From the NCBI GenBank assembly GCA_947683425.1, contig CANTUQ010000070.1, positions 7,519,501 to 7,583,500 of the forward strand: a DNA stretch of 64,000 bases, written 5' to 3'. The stretch comes from Excoecaria cochinchinensis. Lineage: Eukaryota; Streptophyta; Magnoliopsida; Malpighiales; Euphorbiaceae. Of the stretch, positions 25,269 to 35,771 are shown piece by piece; positions within the stretch are counted from its first letter, which is position 1; each line of letters starts with the position of its first letter. The notes beneath the pieces were generated by a model, which saw only the letters and a program-made list of their open reading frames with translations, had not been told where the DNA came from and made no database searches. The position numbers and the translations under genes were made by a program.

Positions 25269-25313
25269 TGCCTGTCTCACCTGAAAATGCTTGCATTTTC
25301 AGGGGACAGGCAC
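25269..25313. repeat. Strong hairpin in the right Mutator-like end
   Basis: GTGCCTGTC, three bases, then CCTGAAAATGC, two bases, GCATTTTCAGG, one base and GACAGGCAC: 20 base pairs in a 45-base stretch. The neighbouring 25140-25380 has more GGGACAGG/CCTGTCCC palindromes, and a related copy lies near 24380-24540, so this motif has been amplified inside the right end. Confidence 0.75.
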
Positions 25314-26504
25314 CAAGCATTTTCACGTGGGACAGGCACCCTGTCCCTCTGGTGTCAGCTTAGCTGACAACGCAAATTTTTTTTGCATTTTTGAAAAAAA
25401 CCCCAACTTCTTAAATACTTTCTGACAAACTCTATTTTTCTAATATTCTTTTAAAAAAATTATTAAAAAAAATTCCCCGTGACAGAGTTAAGAATTTTTT
25501 TAAATTCTCTCGTTTCTCTTTTATTTTTATTTTCTTTCTTTTTTTTTCCTTTTCCAATTTTTATTAGGGAAATTGGATTTTATTTTATATAGTCACCACC
25601 ACAAAATAAGTATATTACAACATATTTTTAGTAGAAAAAATGTTGCCTTAGTTTATATAAGACAATAATTTATCAATATATAAAAATATTACAAACTAAT
25701 AACTGTTACAATAAAATGTTAAAAATGTTATCATATACCTATGACAATATATTTGAAAATGTTGCATTTATGCTCACTACAAAAAAATAGTCAATTAGCG
25801 ATGAAAATTTCCGTTGCTAATTGAGCTTTTTTCGTCGCTAATGACCTTTAGCGACGCGGCAACTAACCGTCGCTATTTGCTCCGTCGCAGGAAATTTGCG
25901 ACTAACCCATAAAACAATCGCTAAAAATAGCGATGAAAAATTTCGTCGCTAAAAATAAAATTTCAGCCACTAAATAACTCTAAAATTAGTCGCATGAATA
26001 TTTATTAGCGACGGAAAATTCGTCGCTAAAAATATTATATTTTTTAATATTATTTTTAATTTAATTTTTATTACAATTTTTGATTTAATTTTTTTATTAT
26101 TATTACATCCAAAATTTAATTTAATTTATGTAAATAATAATTATATAATATTTTCAATATTACTATTAATTTAAAAAATATAATATCAAAAAAATAAATT
26201 AAACTGTATAATACTTAAAAAATACTAATTCAAATTAAATAGTGCTATTTAACAATATATAGAAGTTCACAATAAATTTGTACAATAAGTTCACAATAAT
26301 TCAAATATAATAAAAGTATATTAAATTATACAATATTTAAATTAAAAGTACATGTTCTTGTTATATTTAGCAGCATTTCATCTAATTACAGTACCTACAA
26401 ATCACCAATAAAATTTTCAAATTAATATATACCAATTAATTCTAATTCACATATTACAAGGCATGAGCTACCCTTTTCTAAATTTCCCACTTAATTAATT
26501 AACT

Positions 26505-26505
26505 A

Positions 26506-26570
<65 letters not shown>
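26505..26570. repeat. (TA)n microsatellite
   Basis: About 30 uninterrupted TA units inside the CACTA element at 25775-30964. Confidence 0.95.
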
Positions 26571-26571
<1 letters not shown>

Positions 26572-27539
26572 CATAAATTTACATATTAATAATTGCCTTG
26601 AACATCAACAAATCCCAAGAGGAGATACCAATACCAAGCAATCTGCATAACACCAACCAATAGAAGACAAATTCTCAAAAACCCACAAAACCTTATTAAT
26701 CATCTTTTAACCAATATAAAGCAAAAGAAAAACAAATACCCTTAGTTTTTTATGCCTGTAGAGCAAAATACTTCCATATACCAAAGCTAGAAGAAAGTAA
26801 TTGAAGCTAGATTGAGTATTAGGTGCATTGAAAGTAATTAACACTTCTAAATATCACACATTCAATCACCATTCTCCAATCAAACTCCAATCAAAAACTC
26901 ATATCAACTAATTATACACCACAATATAATGCTTCTTTATCACAACGATTCACTATATGATTCAGGCATCCTAAAAGGATCCCAATTAGCACAATCTAAT
27001 TACACTACAAGAAAATCATAAAATAGCGACGGAAAATAAATTCCGTCGTAAAATAGCGACGGAAAAAAATTTCGTCGCCAAAAATGGCGCCAAGAATTTT
27101 CGCCAAAATTACCGACCGAAATTAGCGACGGTTTGCAAAAACCGTCGCTGAAAATAGCGACGGAAAATATCTTCCGTAGCTAAAAAAATTAGAAAAAAAT
27201 TTAATTTAATTTCGCGACGAAATTTAATAACCGTCGCTAAAATTAGCGACGGAGATTTTATAACCGTCGTTAAAATTAGCGACGGAATCAAATTTTCGTC
27301 GCTAAATAAAAACTAATAAAAATGAATTATTCTTTTAACGACGGAACAAAAATCCGTCGCTAAAAATTGCAACGGAATACTGAGACCGTCGTTAAAAAGT
27401 AAATTTTTTTAACTTTAGCGACGGACAGAACTTCCGTCACTAAAAATACCGACGGTTTATTTTACTCCGTCGCGAATAAATTTTAATTTTCAAAATTAGC
27501 GACGGAATAAAAATCCGTCGCTAAAAGTAAAAACCAATT

Positions 27540-28007
27540 AAATTCCTCACTCCTCTCTCCTCTCTCTCTCTCTCTCCCTCTCCCTCTCCCTCTCGTTTTT
27601 CATTTCTGGCCGCCACCCACCTCCGACAACGCTCCACCGGCCGGATCCGCGCCTCCCCCTTCCCTGCGGCGCCGATCCGGCCCTGCCTCCCCTCCTCCTC
27701 CTCCCTCTCTCTCTCTCTCTCCTCCCTCTCCCCTCCCTCCCGTTTTCCATTTCTGCCCGCCACCCACCTCCGGCGACGCTCCACTGGCCGGATCCGCGCC
27801 TCCCCCTTCCCTCCGGCGCCGATCCGGCCCCGCCTCCCCTCCTCCTCCCTCTCCTCCTCCTCCTCCCCTCCCTCTTTCTCTCGCTTGCTGCTCTCGCCTC
27901 CCCTCCTCCTCCCTCTCCTCTCCTCCTCCTCCTCCGGCGCCGTTGGTTGCCGTTGCTTCGGCGTTGGTCCCCACTCCTCCTCCTCCTTCCTCCTCCGGCG
28001 GCGTGAG
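27540..28007 (+). promoter_or_regulatory. GC- and CT-rich 5' leader exon of the nested CACTA element
   Basis: Strongly pyrimidine-rich on the plus strand (CTCTCC and CCTCCTC runs), ending GGCGTGAG at a good splice donor GTAAGT (28008). It contains a 147-bp tandem duplication: the segment beginning CGCCACCCACCTCCG recurs at 27611 and 27758. Long open frames on the minus strand here are artefacts of the base composition. Confidence 0.6.
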
Positions 28008-28019
28008 GTAAGTGGAATT

Positions 28020-28815
28020 CCTTTTTTTTTTTAGTTTAATAATAAATATTGTTATTATTTATGTTAGTTAAAATTGTTAAATATTGTCTAATTAAAATAT
28101 AAATATTTATGGTAAATATTTATGTTAGAGTTAATTGTTGTTGTTAGAATTAATTTTATTTGTTTATGTTAATTAAATATTTTATTATTGTTAAATAATA
28201 GTATGAATAATTTGTGTCAAATATGTTATTATTAGTGTTATTAGTTAGATTAGATTATTATTAAATAATGATATGAACAATTTATTATTATTAGTATTAT
28301 TAGAAAATAATTAACTTAATAATTTATTTGAGAATTTTAGTAGTATTAATATTGTCGGGACGGTGAATAATAAAGTACAAATATTTGAAAAATTATGTTG
28401 TTTATTAATATTATTGTTTTTAATATGGAATATATGTTGTTATTGTTAGAATAATTTGTTATGATTTTATTTTAATTAATTTTTTCAAGTAGTTTATTAT
28501 TAGTGTTATTAGTCTTAGCAAGAATATTGTTAAATAATAAAATAATATGATTTATTGTTCTTAGTATTATTAGAAAATAATAAACTTAACATTTTATTTG
28601 TGAATTTTTTTTTGTATTTTATAGATATATTTCTTTATTTATGAGTTTATTAATTTAAATGTTATTATTAAATTTATTATTAGTAGTCTTCATATTATTA
28701 GTATTCAACATTTTGTTATTATTAAAATAAAATAAGTAAAATTTGTACCTTAATTATTATTATTAATTTGTATTGTTGTTATTATTGTTTTATTTTATTT
28801 TTTATGTGCTTTTTA
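28020..28815. other. AT-rich interior of the nested CACTA element
   Basis: Rich in TTATTATTA and ATTAGTATTA words, probably what remains of an intron after the leader exon. No coding sequence. Confidence 0.4.
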
Positions 28816-31369
28816 AATTACCGACCCGACGGAATATTAAATTCCGTCGGGAAATTCTGAATTTTTTTTTATTTTTTTTAAAAAATTCCCGACGGAATTT
28901 AATATTCCATCGGTAATTTCCCTACGGAATATTAAATTCCGTAGGGAAATTCTGAAATTTTTTTATTTTTTTTTTAAAATTACTGACGGAATTTAATATT
29001 CCGTCGGAAATTTACCGACGGAATATTAAATTTCGTCGGAATTTAACTTCCGTCGGAAAAATTGCCGACGGAATATTAAATTCCGTCGGTAATTTTTGCC
29101 TACAATCATATTGCCGACAGAATGCAATTCAGTCAGCAATTACATTTCCCGACGGAAAATCATGGCTTTCCGTCGGGAAAGCCTTAAATTCTTGTAGTGT
29201 TAATAAGTGGTTATTTAGACTTTAGTACAGTAGAATTTCTCTCTAGCATACAAGTACATCCAGAATATACATCCAGAATTTCTCTCTAGCATACAAGAAA
29301 AGATTGTCATGCATACAGAACAATAATTGTTATGTATAAATAGCAATTTATCAACAGATTGCTATATAATTAATTTATAGATCTAGTCTAAGCCATGTAA
29401 ATAGACAAAATGAATCTGTTTATAAAATTTTAATTTTCTTGATATGATGATAATTAGCTATTGGTTTAGTTGATGACCCTAATACAGATAAGAATCAACA
29501 GAATTTAGTCCAAAAGGAAAACGTATTAAGGTAAAAAAGCATCAAAAACCAAGAAACAATTGGTGAAATGATAATTAAGTTTAAAGACAATGTTTACCTT
29601 TATCGACCTTCATATAACATATGCATATCATACACAAAATTGGAGAAGGCAATGCAAATTAATGGCACAATATGGATGAAAGAAGACTGCCCCAGATTTT
29701 AGTTGTTATCAGGCTTCCCCATGGACCAACTCAATAGATAACAATTGCCAAAGGCAAAATAAACTAAAAACTTTGAAGTAGTTAGACTGGAAAATATAAC
29801 TAAGAAAGCAAGAAACAACAGAATAAAAGCAATCAAAATGAATATAGTAGCATATCATATTGGTAACAATCTTTTACTGGGAACATATAATTTTTAGCTA
29901 GCAAAGGATTTAAATCTCACTGTATTCAAGCAAGTTGACAAGCTATAGAAGCACAAAATGACAGCCACTGCCACCTGAGATTCATCGGAACGTTTGTCGG
30001 TGATGACACCGCCACTGTCGAAATGAAGATCGGAGCGTCAGGAGCGTCCCGCCGGTGGTCACGAGCCTTACAGATCTGCGGTTTGGCCGAAAATGGCGTC
30101 GGAAGGAAGCGGTATCCTCCTCTCACATCTAGCTGTTGCCGGCGAGTGTGAACGATCAGAGGGTAGGGGAAGACTTGTCTCGCCATCAGCACTGGTCCGG
30201 TGTTGTCCGTGTCGCCACCCGTCGCCGGAGGTCACCGGAAATCCCACGAAAAGCCTTCGGTTTGGAGAGTAGAAAGAGACGGCGGCGGCGCTAGGGAAAG
30301 GAAGGGGGTGGTGCGATGACCGTTGCGAGCACTGGCCGTCGCCGATGCTGGTGCGCCGGTCGCCGGCGCTCCATCCCTTCGCCTATCTGTTCTCGATTTC
30401 TGCTTCCCCTTCCCCTGCGTTTTCAGTTCTCTTCCCACTCAGTTCCTTTCTTTTGTTTTTCCCATTTGATTCTTTTTGTTCCCGATTTTTGTCTCCCTCT
30501 TTTTATTAATTTATTTTCTTTATTATTATTATTATTATTAGTATTAGTATAATTATTATTATTATTTTAATAGTATAATTATTATTATTATTATTTTAGT
30601 TGTATTATTATTCTTTTCATAATTAAAAAATTTGAATTTTTTTTAGCGACGGATTTTCCATCTCTAATTCAAGTGCTTTGAGCCACAACAAAATTAGTCG
30701 CTAAAACTGTCGCAAATAAAGGCGCGAAAAAAACCTCCAATTTTAGCGACCAAAATTACCGTCGCTAATTTGGCGACAAAATATTCAGTCGCTAATTTAG
30801 TTGCAAAAAAAAAGCCAGCCAAATTTTAGCGACTGTTGTTTCTTCCGTCGCTATTTAGTCGCTATTTGCCTTAAAATTGAAAAAATAAATTTTTACGACG
30901 AATTTTAAAAATTGTTGCTAATCCGTCGCTAATTTTAGTCGCTAATCTGAGTTTTTTTTAAGTGGTTTATTGCCTTAGGTTAACAATTTTAGTATATATT
31001 GCAATAGATTTAAAAGCATTACATTTGCCATGGTTGCTTTAGGTTTTTGCAACAACTTTAGTATCTTATTGCAATAACTTTAGCATTTTATTGCAATAAT
31101 TGTTAGATTACAGCATTTTAAATATGTTACTAAATTGTTGCCTTATATATTAAGGCAATATTTTCTAATATGTTACTAAGAATATGTTATAGTAGACTTA
31201 TTTTATGGCAATGAATTTATTTTCACTTATAATTATAATATATGTATTTTTATTTTATTCTTATTTTACATTTTGATTTTTTTTTTTATTAATTTTAACA
31301 ACTTGTATAATTGATCACTTGACCAATACTAGTAAATTAAAATCTATTTGATTCACATTTTATTAAGGC

Positions 31370-32494
31370 TATGGGTGTGCAAATGGTCGGGTCGGTTCCG
31401 TTTGGACCGAACCGAACAGACCGAAAAACAAATTTTTGATATTTTTAGAATCGAACCGTAGATCAAAATTTTAAAGACCGAAACCGAATAGACCGAAATG
31501 ATTTCGGTTGGTTCGGTTTTGGTCCAAATGGTTCTTCCTCTTAAAACGTGGATTACTTTAACTTTCAATATCTATCTCTCCCCTTCTCTCCTTTCACTTT
31601 CAGTCTCTCTCTTTCTCTCTTCCCTTTCACTCTCTCTCTCTCTCTCTCTCTCTTCGTCGATACGCCTCTCTGCCGCGGGTGGGGATAATTGGAAGACATC
31701 ATGTCCTTTGTCTCAACATCAAGAAGCTCTTGGTAGTAGCCATGCAATCAAATTCCATTGGGGTTGCCTGAAAAATCCACCAAAAGATTTTGGTTGGAGG
31801 AGAGAGAAAATAGTCGAATTAAAATCTCTCTATTTGCTTTGACCTCATCTTCCTATTATTAATAATTTACATTCTCTAATTTCTTCTCTGGTAGAAGACT
31901 GATTTTTCTGCTTTTTTTTGAATAATTTTTTATGGGGTCTTCTCCTTTTTTGTTTTACTCTATTGTTTGTTACGAAATAATTTTTTTCAATAATTTGTTT
32001 CACCTTTGGTTAGTTTTAGATGGAGAGTTAAAGATTTTATTTGGATTATTTTTGATTTTATTTCATGTAGAATCCTCTGTTGGTTGCTGAGAAAATAGAG
32101 GAAAGTTATTTCCGTAAGTGTTCCAAAATGGTGGGTTTCAATCTATCCAAAACCGTGGGTGAATTTCAAAACTGCTAGCAGTTTTGGATTTATATATATA
32201 TATATATCCAAAACCGTGGGTTTCAAAACTGCTCATCCAAAATGGTGGGTTTCAAAACTAAACCCACGGTTTTGGATATATATATATATATAGCAAAACT
32301 CACCGTTTTGGATAATTCGATAGGTTTGATTCTTTCGATTTTATAATTTCAAGAACCGAACCAAATTACTCGAAATTTTAATACAGTTTAAAATCGAATG
32401 AATCGAAAATCGAAAAAATTGAACCAAATAGACAAAAATCTATTCAATTTAGTTTGATTTTCGGTTCTGGTTCGATTTTGCACAGTCCTAGCTA
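31370..32494. mobile_element. hAT-like element with internal palindromic repeats
   Basis: Flanked by an 8-bp repeat with one mismatch, ATTAAGGC (31362-31369) and GTTAAGGC (32495-32502). The left end is TATGGGTGTGCAAATGG; the right end, inverted, is TAGCTAGGACTGTGCAAAATCG. GGTTCGGTT/AACCGAACC words are dense at both ends, as in many plant hAT elements. A CT-rich stretch lies at 31560-31660. About 32120-32310 holds direct and inverted copies of TCCAAAACCGTGGGTTT around TATATATA runs. Confidence 0.6.
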
Positions 32495-32591
32495 GTTAAG
32501 GCAAGTCTCTCTAAAATTTTAAGGGATAAAGATACTCATTCTAATATCAAATATACATATAAATCATACACTTGCCTAGCCTTTCTATACA

Positions 32592-32769
32592 CATTACAAG
32601 AAAAAAACATATTAGCAATGAAAAATAATGATGAAATTTCGTTGCTATTTACGTTTCAACGGAGTCCATTACTAGAAATAGTGAAGAAAATTTTTCCCGA
32701 TAACGAAGACTTTAGGGACGAAAAAATGGTAGCGATGTACATATAAATTGGTTGCAGCGACAGACATAC
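32592..32769. mobile_element. Left end of an older CACTA element, interrupted by the 9.4-kb element
   Basis: It begins CATTACAAGAAAAAAAC, a one-base variant of the CACTACAAGAAAA terminus, and carries degraded AGCAATGAAA and GTTGCTATT words. Its continuation appears to be 42200-42250, on the far side of the 32770-42199 insertion, with TTAGCGTCAGAAA and CCGTCGCTAAATTT. The other end of this older element was not found. Confidence 0.5.
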
Positions 32770-33150
32770 CACTACAAGAAAACAGACATTTCCCGACGGA
32801 AATTACAGACGGAAAATGTGTAATTTCCGTCGGGAAAATAAAATGCCGATGGAATATTTTTCGTCGGCAATATGGGCGTAGGGAATTATTCCCGACGGAA
32901 ATTTTTCGTCGGTAATAATTCCCGACGGAAATGCTATTTCCGTCGGGAGATTACCGACGGAAAAGTTTTTCCGTCGGTAATAATTCCCGACGGAAAACTG
33001 TTTTCGTCGGTATTAATTACCGACGGAAATGCTAATTCCGTCGGGAAATTCCCGACGGAAGTATAATTTCCGTCGGTAAATTACCGACGGAATTAGCATT
33101 TCCATCGGGAATTATTACCGACGGAATTAGTATTTTCGTCGGGAAATTAA
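32770..33150. repeat. CACTA 3' subterminal array (CCCGACGG type)
   Basis: About a dozen copies of (T/A)(C)CCGACGGAAA and the complement TTTCCGTCGG(T/G), arranged as inverted pairs only 5-10 bases apart (for example around 32895-32950). They are likely binding sites for the element's own TnpA, by analogy with En/Spm. The sequence can form many short hairpins. Confidence 0.85.
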
Positions 33151-33354
33151 ACCAACATTTCCCTCTATTTTACGATTATATTTTTATAATGCATCTTATA
33201 ACTTGTAAAATTAATTGCAAAATAATAAGCAAATGAAAATGATATCTAAATTTTAATATTCAATAATAGTCGAATTTAATAAAATTGTACTATTTATAAA
33301 GATAGTAATTATGTAATAACATAATAGTCATGTCTAATACAAAATCATAACTAA

Positions 33355-35771
33355 TTAAGCTGATGGCGGAGGCGGCGGCGGCGGCGGCTGAGAAGTACGA
33401 TCGGACTGCTGCGATGACACCATACCCTTCAAATTTTCCATCTCATTGCGCAGCTCAGATATGAAGTCGAGAGATTGCTGCCATCGAGTCTGTGACTGTT
33501 GCAATTCAGATCTCAGCTCATTTACAGTATTCTCAAGTTCATGGACTCGCCTGGATTTAGACCGTCTATGTGATGCGGCAGTACTTGAACTTGAGGCATG
33601 CGAGTGACAGGATTTGGCCAAAGAACCTAAGCCAAATATCCGTCCTCGCCGGTCTCTACCACCAGACACGTCACAATAGATTTGATTCGCATCCACATAA
33701 TCAGAAGTCTGTGAGCGTTGCTGAATTGCATCTTGAACTTGTTCCTGTCGTAGGACAAATATTTTACAATAAGTAACGATTAATAATAAGTAATATTTAA
33801 AATTTGTAAAATATAGTAACTTGGACATACATGTAAAACCCTTGACCGAGAATTGACGAACGTTTGACCATCATGCTTGTTGGTGTGGGTGTGTACAAAT
33901 ACCTCACCATAGGTAGCCGGTCGACCCATCGATGCTCCCTGTAAACATAAAAAGAATTAAAGATGAACTATAATTTATTGACTATTCGTACAAGTTTTTA
34001 CTTAAATTTCGGCAGAGTTTCCCCTATATTTGGAGCATACCTCCTGTATACATAGACAAAAAAACACTTCAAATTTCGAGACTACGCTACAATCCAACAT
34101 TCAACAACAAAGCAAACTCCTCACACAAGTAACATTCTCATCCTCCTCTATGGTAATAATATAAAATTCAGACATCCTAACCATTAATTACAGTGGTAAA
34201 AGTAATATTATGTAAAGTTTTTACTTAAATTTCGGCGGAATTTCCCCTATATTTGGACCATACCTCCTGTATACATAGACAAAAAAACACTTCAAATTTC
34301 GAGACTACACTACAATCCAACTTTCAACAACAAAGCAAACTCCTCACACAAGTAACATTCCCATCCTCCTCTATGGTAATAAGATAAAATTCAGACATCC
34401 TAACCATTAATTACAGCAGTAAAAGTAATATTTTGTAAAGTTTTTACTTAAATTTCGGCAGAGTTTCCCCTATATTTGGAGCATACCTCCTGTATACATA
34501 GACAAAAAAACACTTCAAATTTCGAGACTACGCTACAATCCAACTTTCAACAACAAAGCAAACTCCTCACACAAGTAACATTCCCATCCTCCTCTATGGT
34601 AATAAGATAAAATTCAGACATCCTAACCATTAATTACAGCAGTAAAAGTAATATTTTGTAAAGTTTTTACTTAAATTTCGGCAGAGTTTCCCCTATATTT
34701 GGAGCATACCTCCTGTATACATAGACAAAAAAATACTTCAAATTTCGAGACTACGCTACAATCCAACATTCAACAACAAAACAAACTCCTCACACAAGTA
34801 ACATTCCCATCCTCCTCTATGGTAATAAGATAAAATTCAGACATCCTAACCATTAATTACAGCAGTAAAAGTAATATTTTGTAATACTTACAAGTCTATC
34901 TGCATGTTCCCGATGCGACAACGATCCTCCAGTATGCAAGCATGAACTGAGTCCCTCAGGTCCTCCCCGTCTGTTACTAGAATTCTGCGATGCGACGGAA
35001 ATGGCTTCAGGGGTCGTCCAATACTGTCTCCAACGTGCCCATATATCTTCGGTCATGTAGGGAGGTCGGACACCACCATTTTTTATCAAGCTGACTAAAT
35101 CTCTGTAACGTGCCCGCGCACGAGTCTCCCACACAGAAGGCATGATATCGTCCAACGCCGAATTCCAATAACATTGTTTCTTATGAGACAGACAGAACAA
35201 AAAAACAAAATGTAAGCAAGTGTAAAATATAATTTGTTATGTAACCGACTTTATCATAAATGTTTTACCTTGAATTCTTCGAAATAAAAATTCTTTGTGT
35301 CCTCTGACACATTCTTCCAGGCAAACCCATCGTATTCAATTCTGTTTTTGAAAGAGGTTGTTATAATGCGTGAACACTTTCCTGAAGGATTCAATCTAAG
35401 ATACAACAATGTGAATAATGTTAGTACAAGTAATAACTGTCATTGAAATTATAATGAAGTGAAATATTAATTACTTACTCTTCAGCTGTGATATTGATGT
35501 ATATTATTCCATCCTCTCCAATTGAGCCAGGCGTAGGCTCTTCCGCTTGTTCTGTTCCCAACCCCTGAGCTGGCATAGATTCTGGGTGTGCCATAGGAGT
35601 GGAATCAGTGGAAGGAATGGTAGATGGTGCAACAGAGACGGGCGGTGATGCGGCAGCCTCAGTGCTGGCATTGAGCCCATGCGATGGGGATCCTCCAGTA
35701 CCAGTACTGTCATCGCCATCATGCAACCTGAGACGCGGAGCAATCGACGTTTTCTTCTTTCGCTTAAACAT
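33355..35771 (-). CDS. CACTA TnpA-type protein (Transposase_24 family)
   Basis: Five exons, 35771-35479, 35395-35269, 35179-34892, 33938-33831 and 33744-33355, splice into one open frame of 401 residues with GT-AG borders. The first exon is Ser/Pro-rich. Exons 2-3 hold the conserved plant En/Spm block: FKNRIEYDGFAWKNVSED, FYFEEFKKQCYW, ARARYRDLVSLIK and the GG-SSCLHTGGSLSHREHADRL-like stretch. Exon 4 has GRPATYGEVFVHTHTNKHDG. Exon 5 has a coiled coil (HELENTVNELRSELQQSQ) and a poly-proline tail. By analogy with TnpA of En/Spm it should bind the subterminal repeats; that role is inferred. No lesion is visible. Intron 3 contains four 223-bp tandem repeats. Confidence 0.88.
33993..34884. repeat. 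Four tandem 223-bp repeats in a TnpA intron
   Basis: Starts at 33993, 34216, 34439 and 34662 (AGTTTTTACTTAAATTTCGG). Copies differ at only a few bases by eye, for example GGCAGAG versus GGCGGAA and a variable CAACATTCAAC/CAACTTTCAAC. They fill almost all of the intron between TnpA exons 3 and 4 and leave both splice sites intact. Confidence 0.97.

Larger units (their letters stand above)
14892..25480. mobile_element. 10.6-kb Mutator-like element carrying a transposase and a PMD gene
   Basis: Long diverged terminal inverted repeats bound this element. The left end (14892 to about 15170), inverted, aligns with about 25080-25480. Shared blocks include CTGAAAACG(T/C)AACA(A/G)AT with a following ATTTTTAG, TTTTGAAA, TAAAT(GT/AC)TTTCTGA, and the terminal run of A/T ending GGGATTTTT on the left and GGGGAATTTT on the right. 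The 8-bp repeat GACAGAGT flanks both ends (14884-14891 and 25481-25488); counting one more mismatched base gives 9 bp, as usual for Mutator-like elements. Inside are the plus-strand transposase remnant (16322-19901), the convergent PMD gene (23930-20096) and two later insertions. The exact end is uncertain by one or two bases. Confidence 0.7.
27003..29199 (+). mobile_element. Nested non-autonomous CACTA element with two different end repeats
   Basis: 2197 bp with TSD TTA (27000-27002 and 29200-29202). The ends read inward CACTACAAGAAAATC and CACTACAAGAATTTAAGG. The left 520 bp is an array of AGCGACGGAA/TTCCGTCGCTA. The right 360 bp (about 28820-29199) is an array of CCGACGGAAT/ATTCCGTCGG. A GC-rich leader with a splice donor follows the left array, marking the left end as 5'. 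The left end is the same as the inverted right end of the 9.4-kb element (30 identical bases, 27003-27032 versus 42199-42170), and the right end uses the same word as that element's left end. It is therefore a non-autonomous member of the same family. It has no transposase. Confidence 0.88.
25775..30964 (-). mobile_element. CACTA element, non-autonomous, containing a second CACTA element
   Basis: The left end reads CACTACAAAAAAATAG; the right end, inverted, reads CACTTAAAAAAAACTC. Both ends carry GCGACGG/GCGACTA words (25790-26040 and 30640-30964). The flanking triplets GCT and GTT match at two of three bases. Next to the right end, about 30430-29940 on the minus strand is a GC-rich leader-like stretch, as in the other CACTA elements here, so the right end is probably the 5' end. 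There are no transposase domains. Without the nested 27003-29199 element it is about 3 kb. Confidence 0.65.
25599..31208. mobile_element. Outer inverted-repeat element, split by a CACTA insertion
   Basis: 25599-25774 is the inverted counterpart of 30965-31208. Aligned blocks include CCACAAAATAAG at 25599 against CCATAAAATAAG (inverted, ending 31208), then ACAACATATT against ATAACATATT, and ATTGTCTTATATAAACTAAGGCAA against a near match. The unit is an AT-rich element of about 420 bp, interrupted by the CACTA element 25775-30964. I could not find a target-site duplication, so the superfamily is unknown. Confidence 0.45.

Noticed and set aside
27521..27974. Long minus-strand Arg/Gly/Glu-rich frames
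   Set aside because: They come from the pyrimidine-rich leader read on the other strand and vary freely between frames, a base-composition artefact.
29926..30552. Small GC-rich frames on both strands
   Set aside because: They fall in the leader-like part of the 25775-30964 CACTA element. No domain is recognisable, and the location matches the non-coding leader of related elements.
32780..33150. Plus-strand open frame through the CCGACGG array (32872-33066)
   Set aside because: Its repetitive protein simply mirrors the DNA repeat. It lies in the transposon end and has no start context or codon signal.
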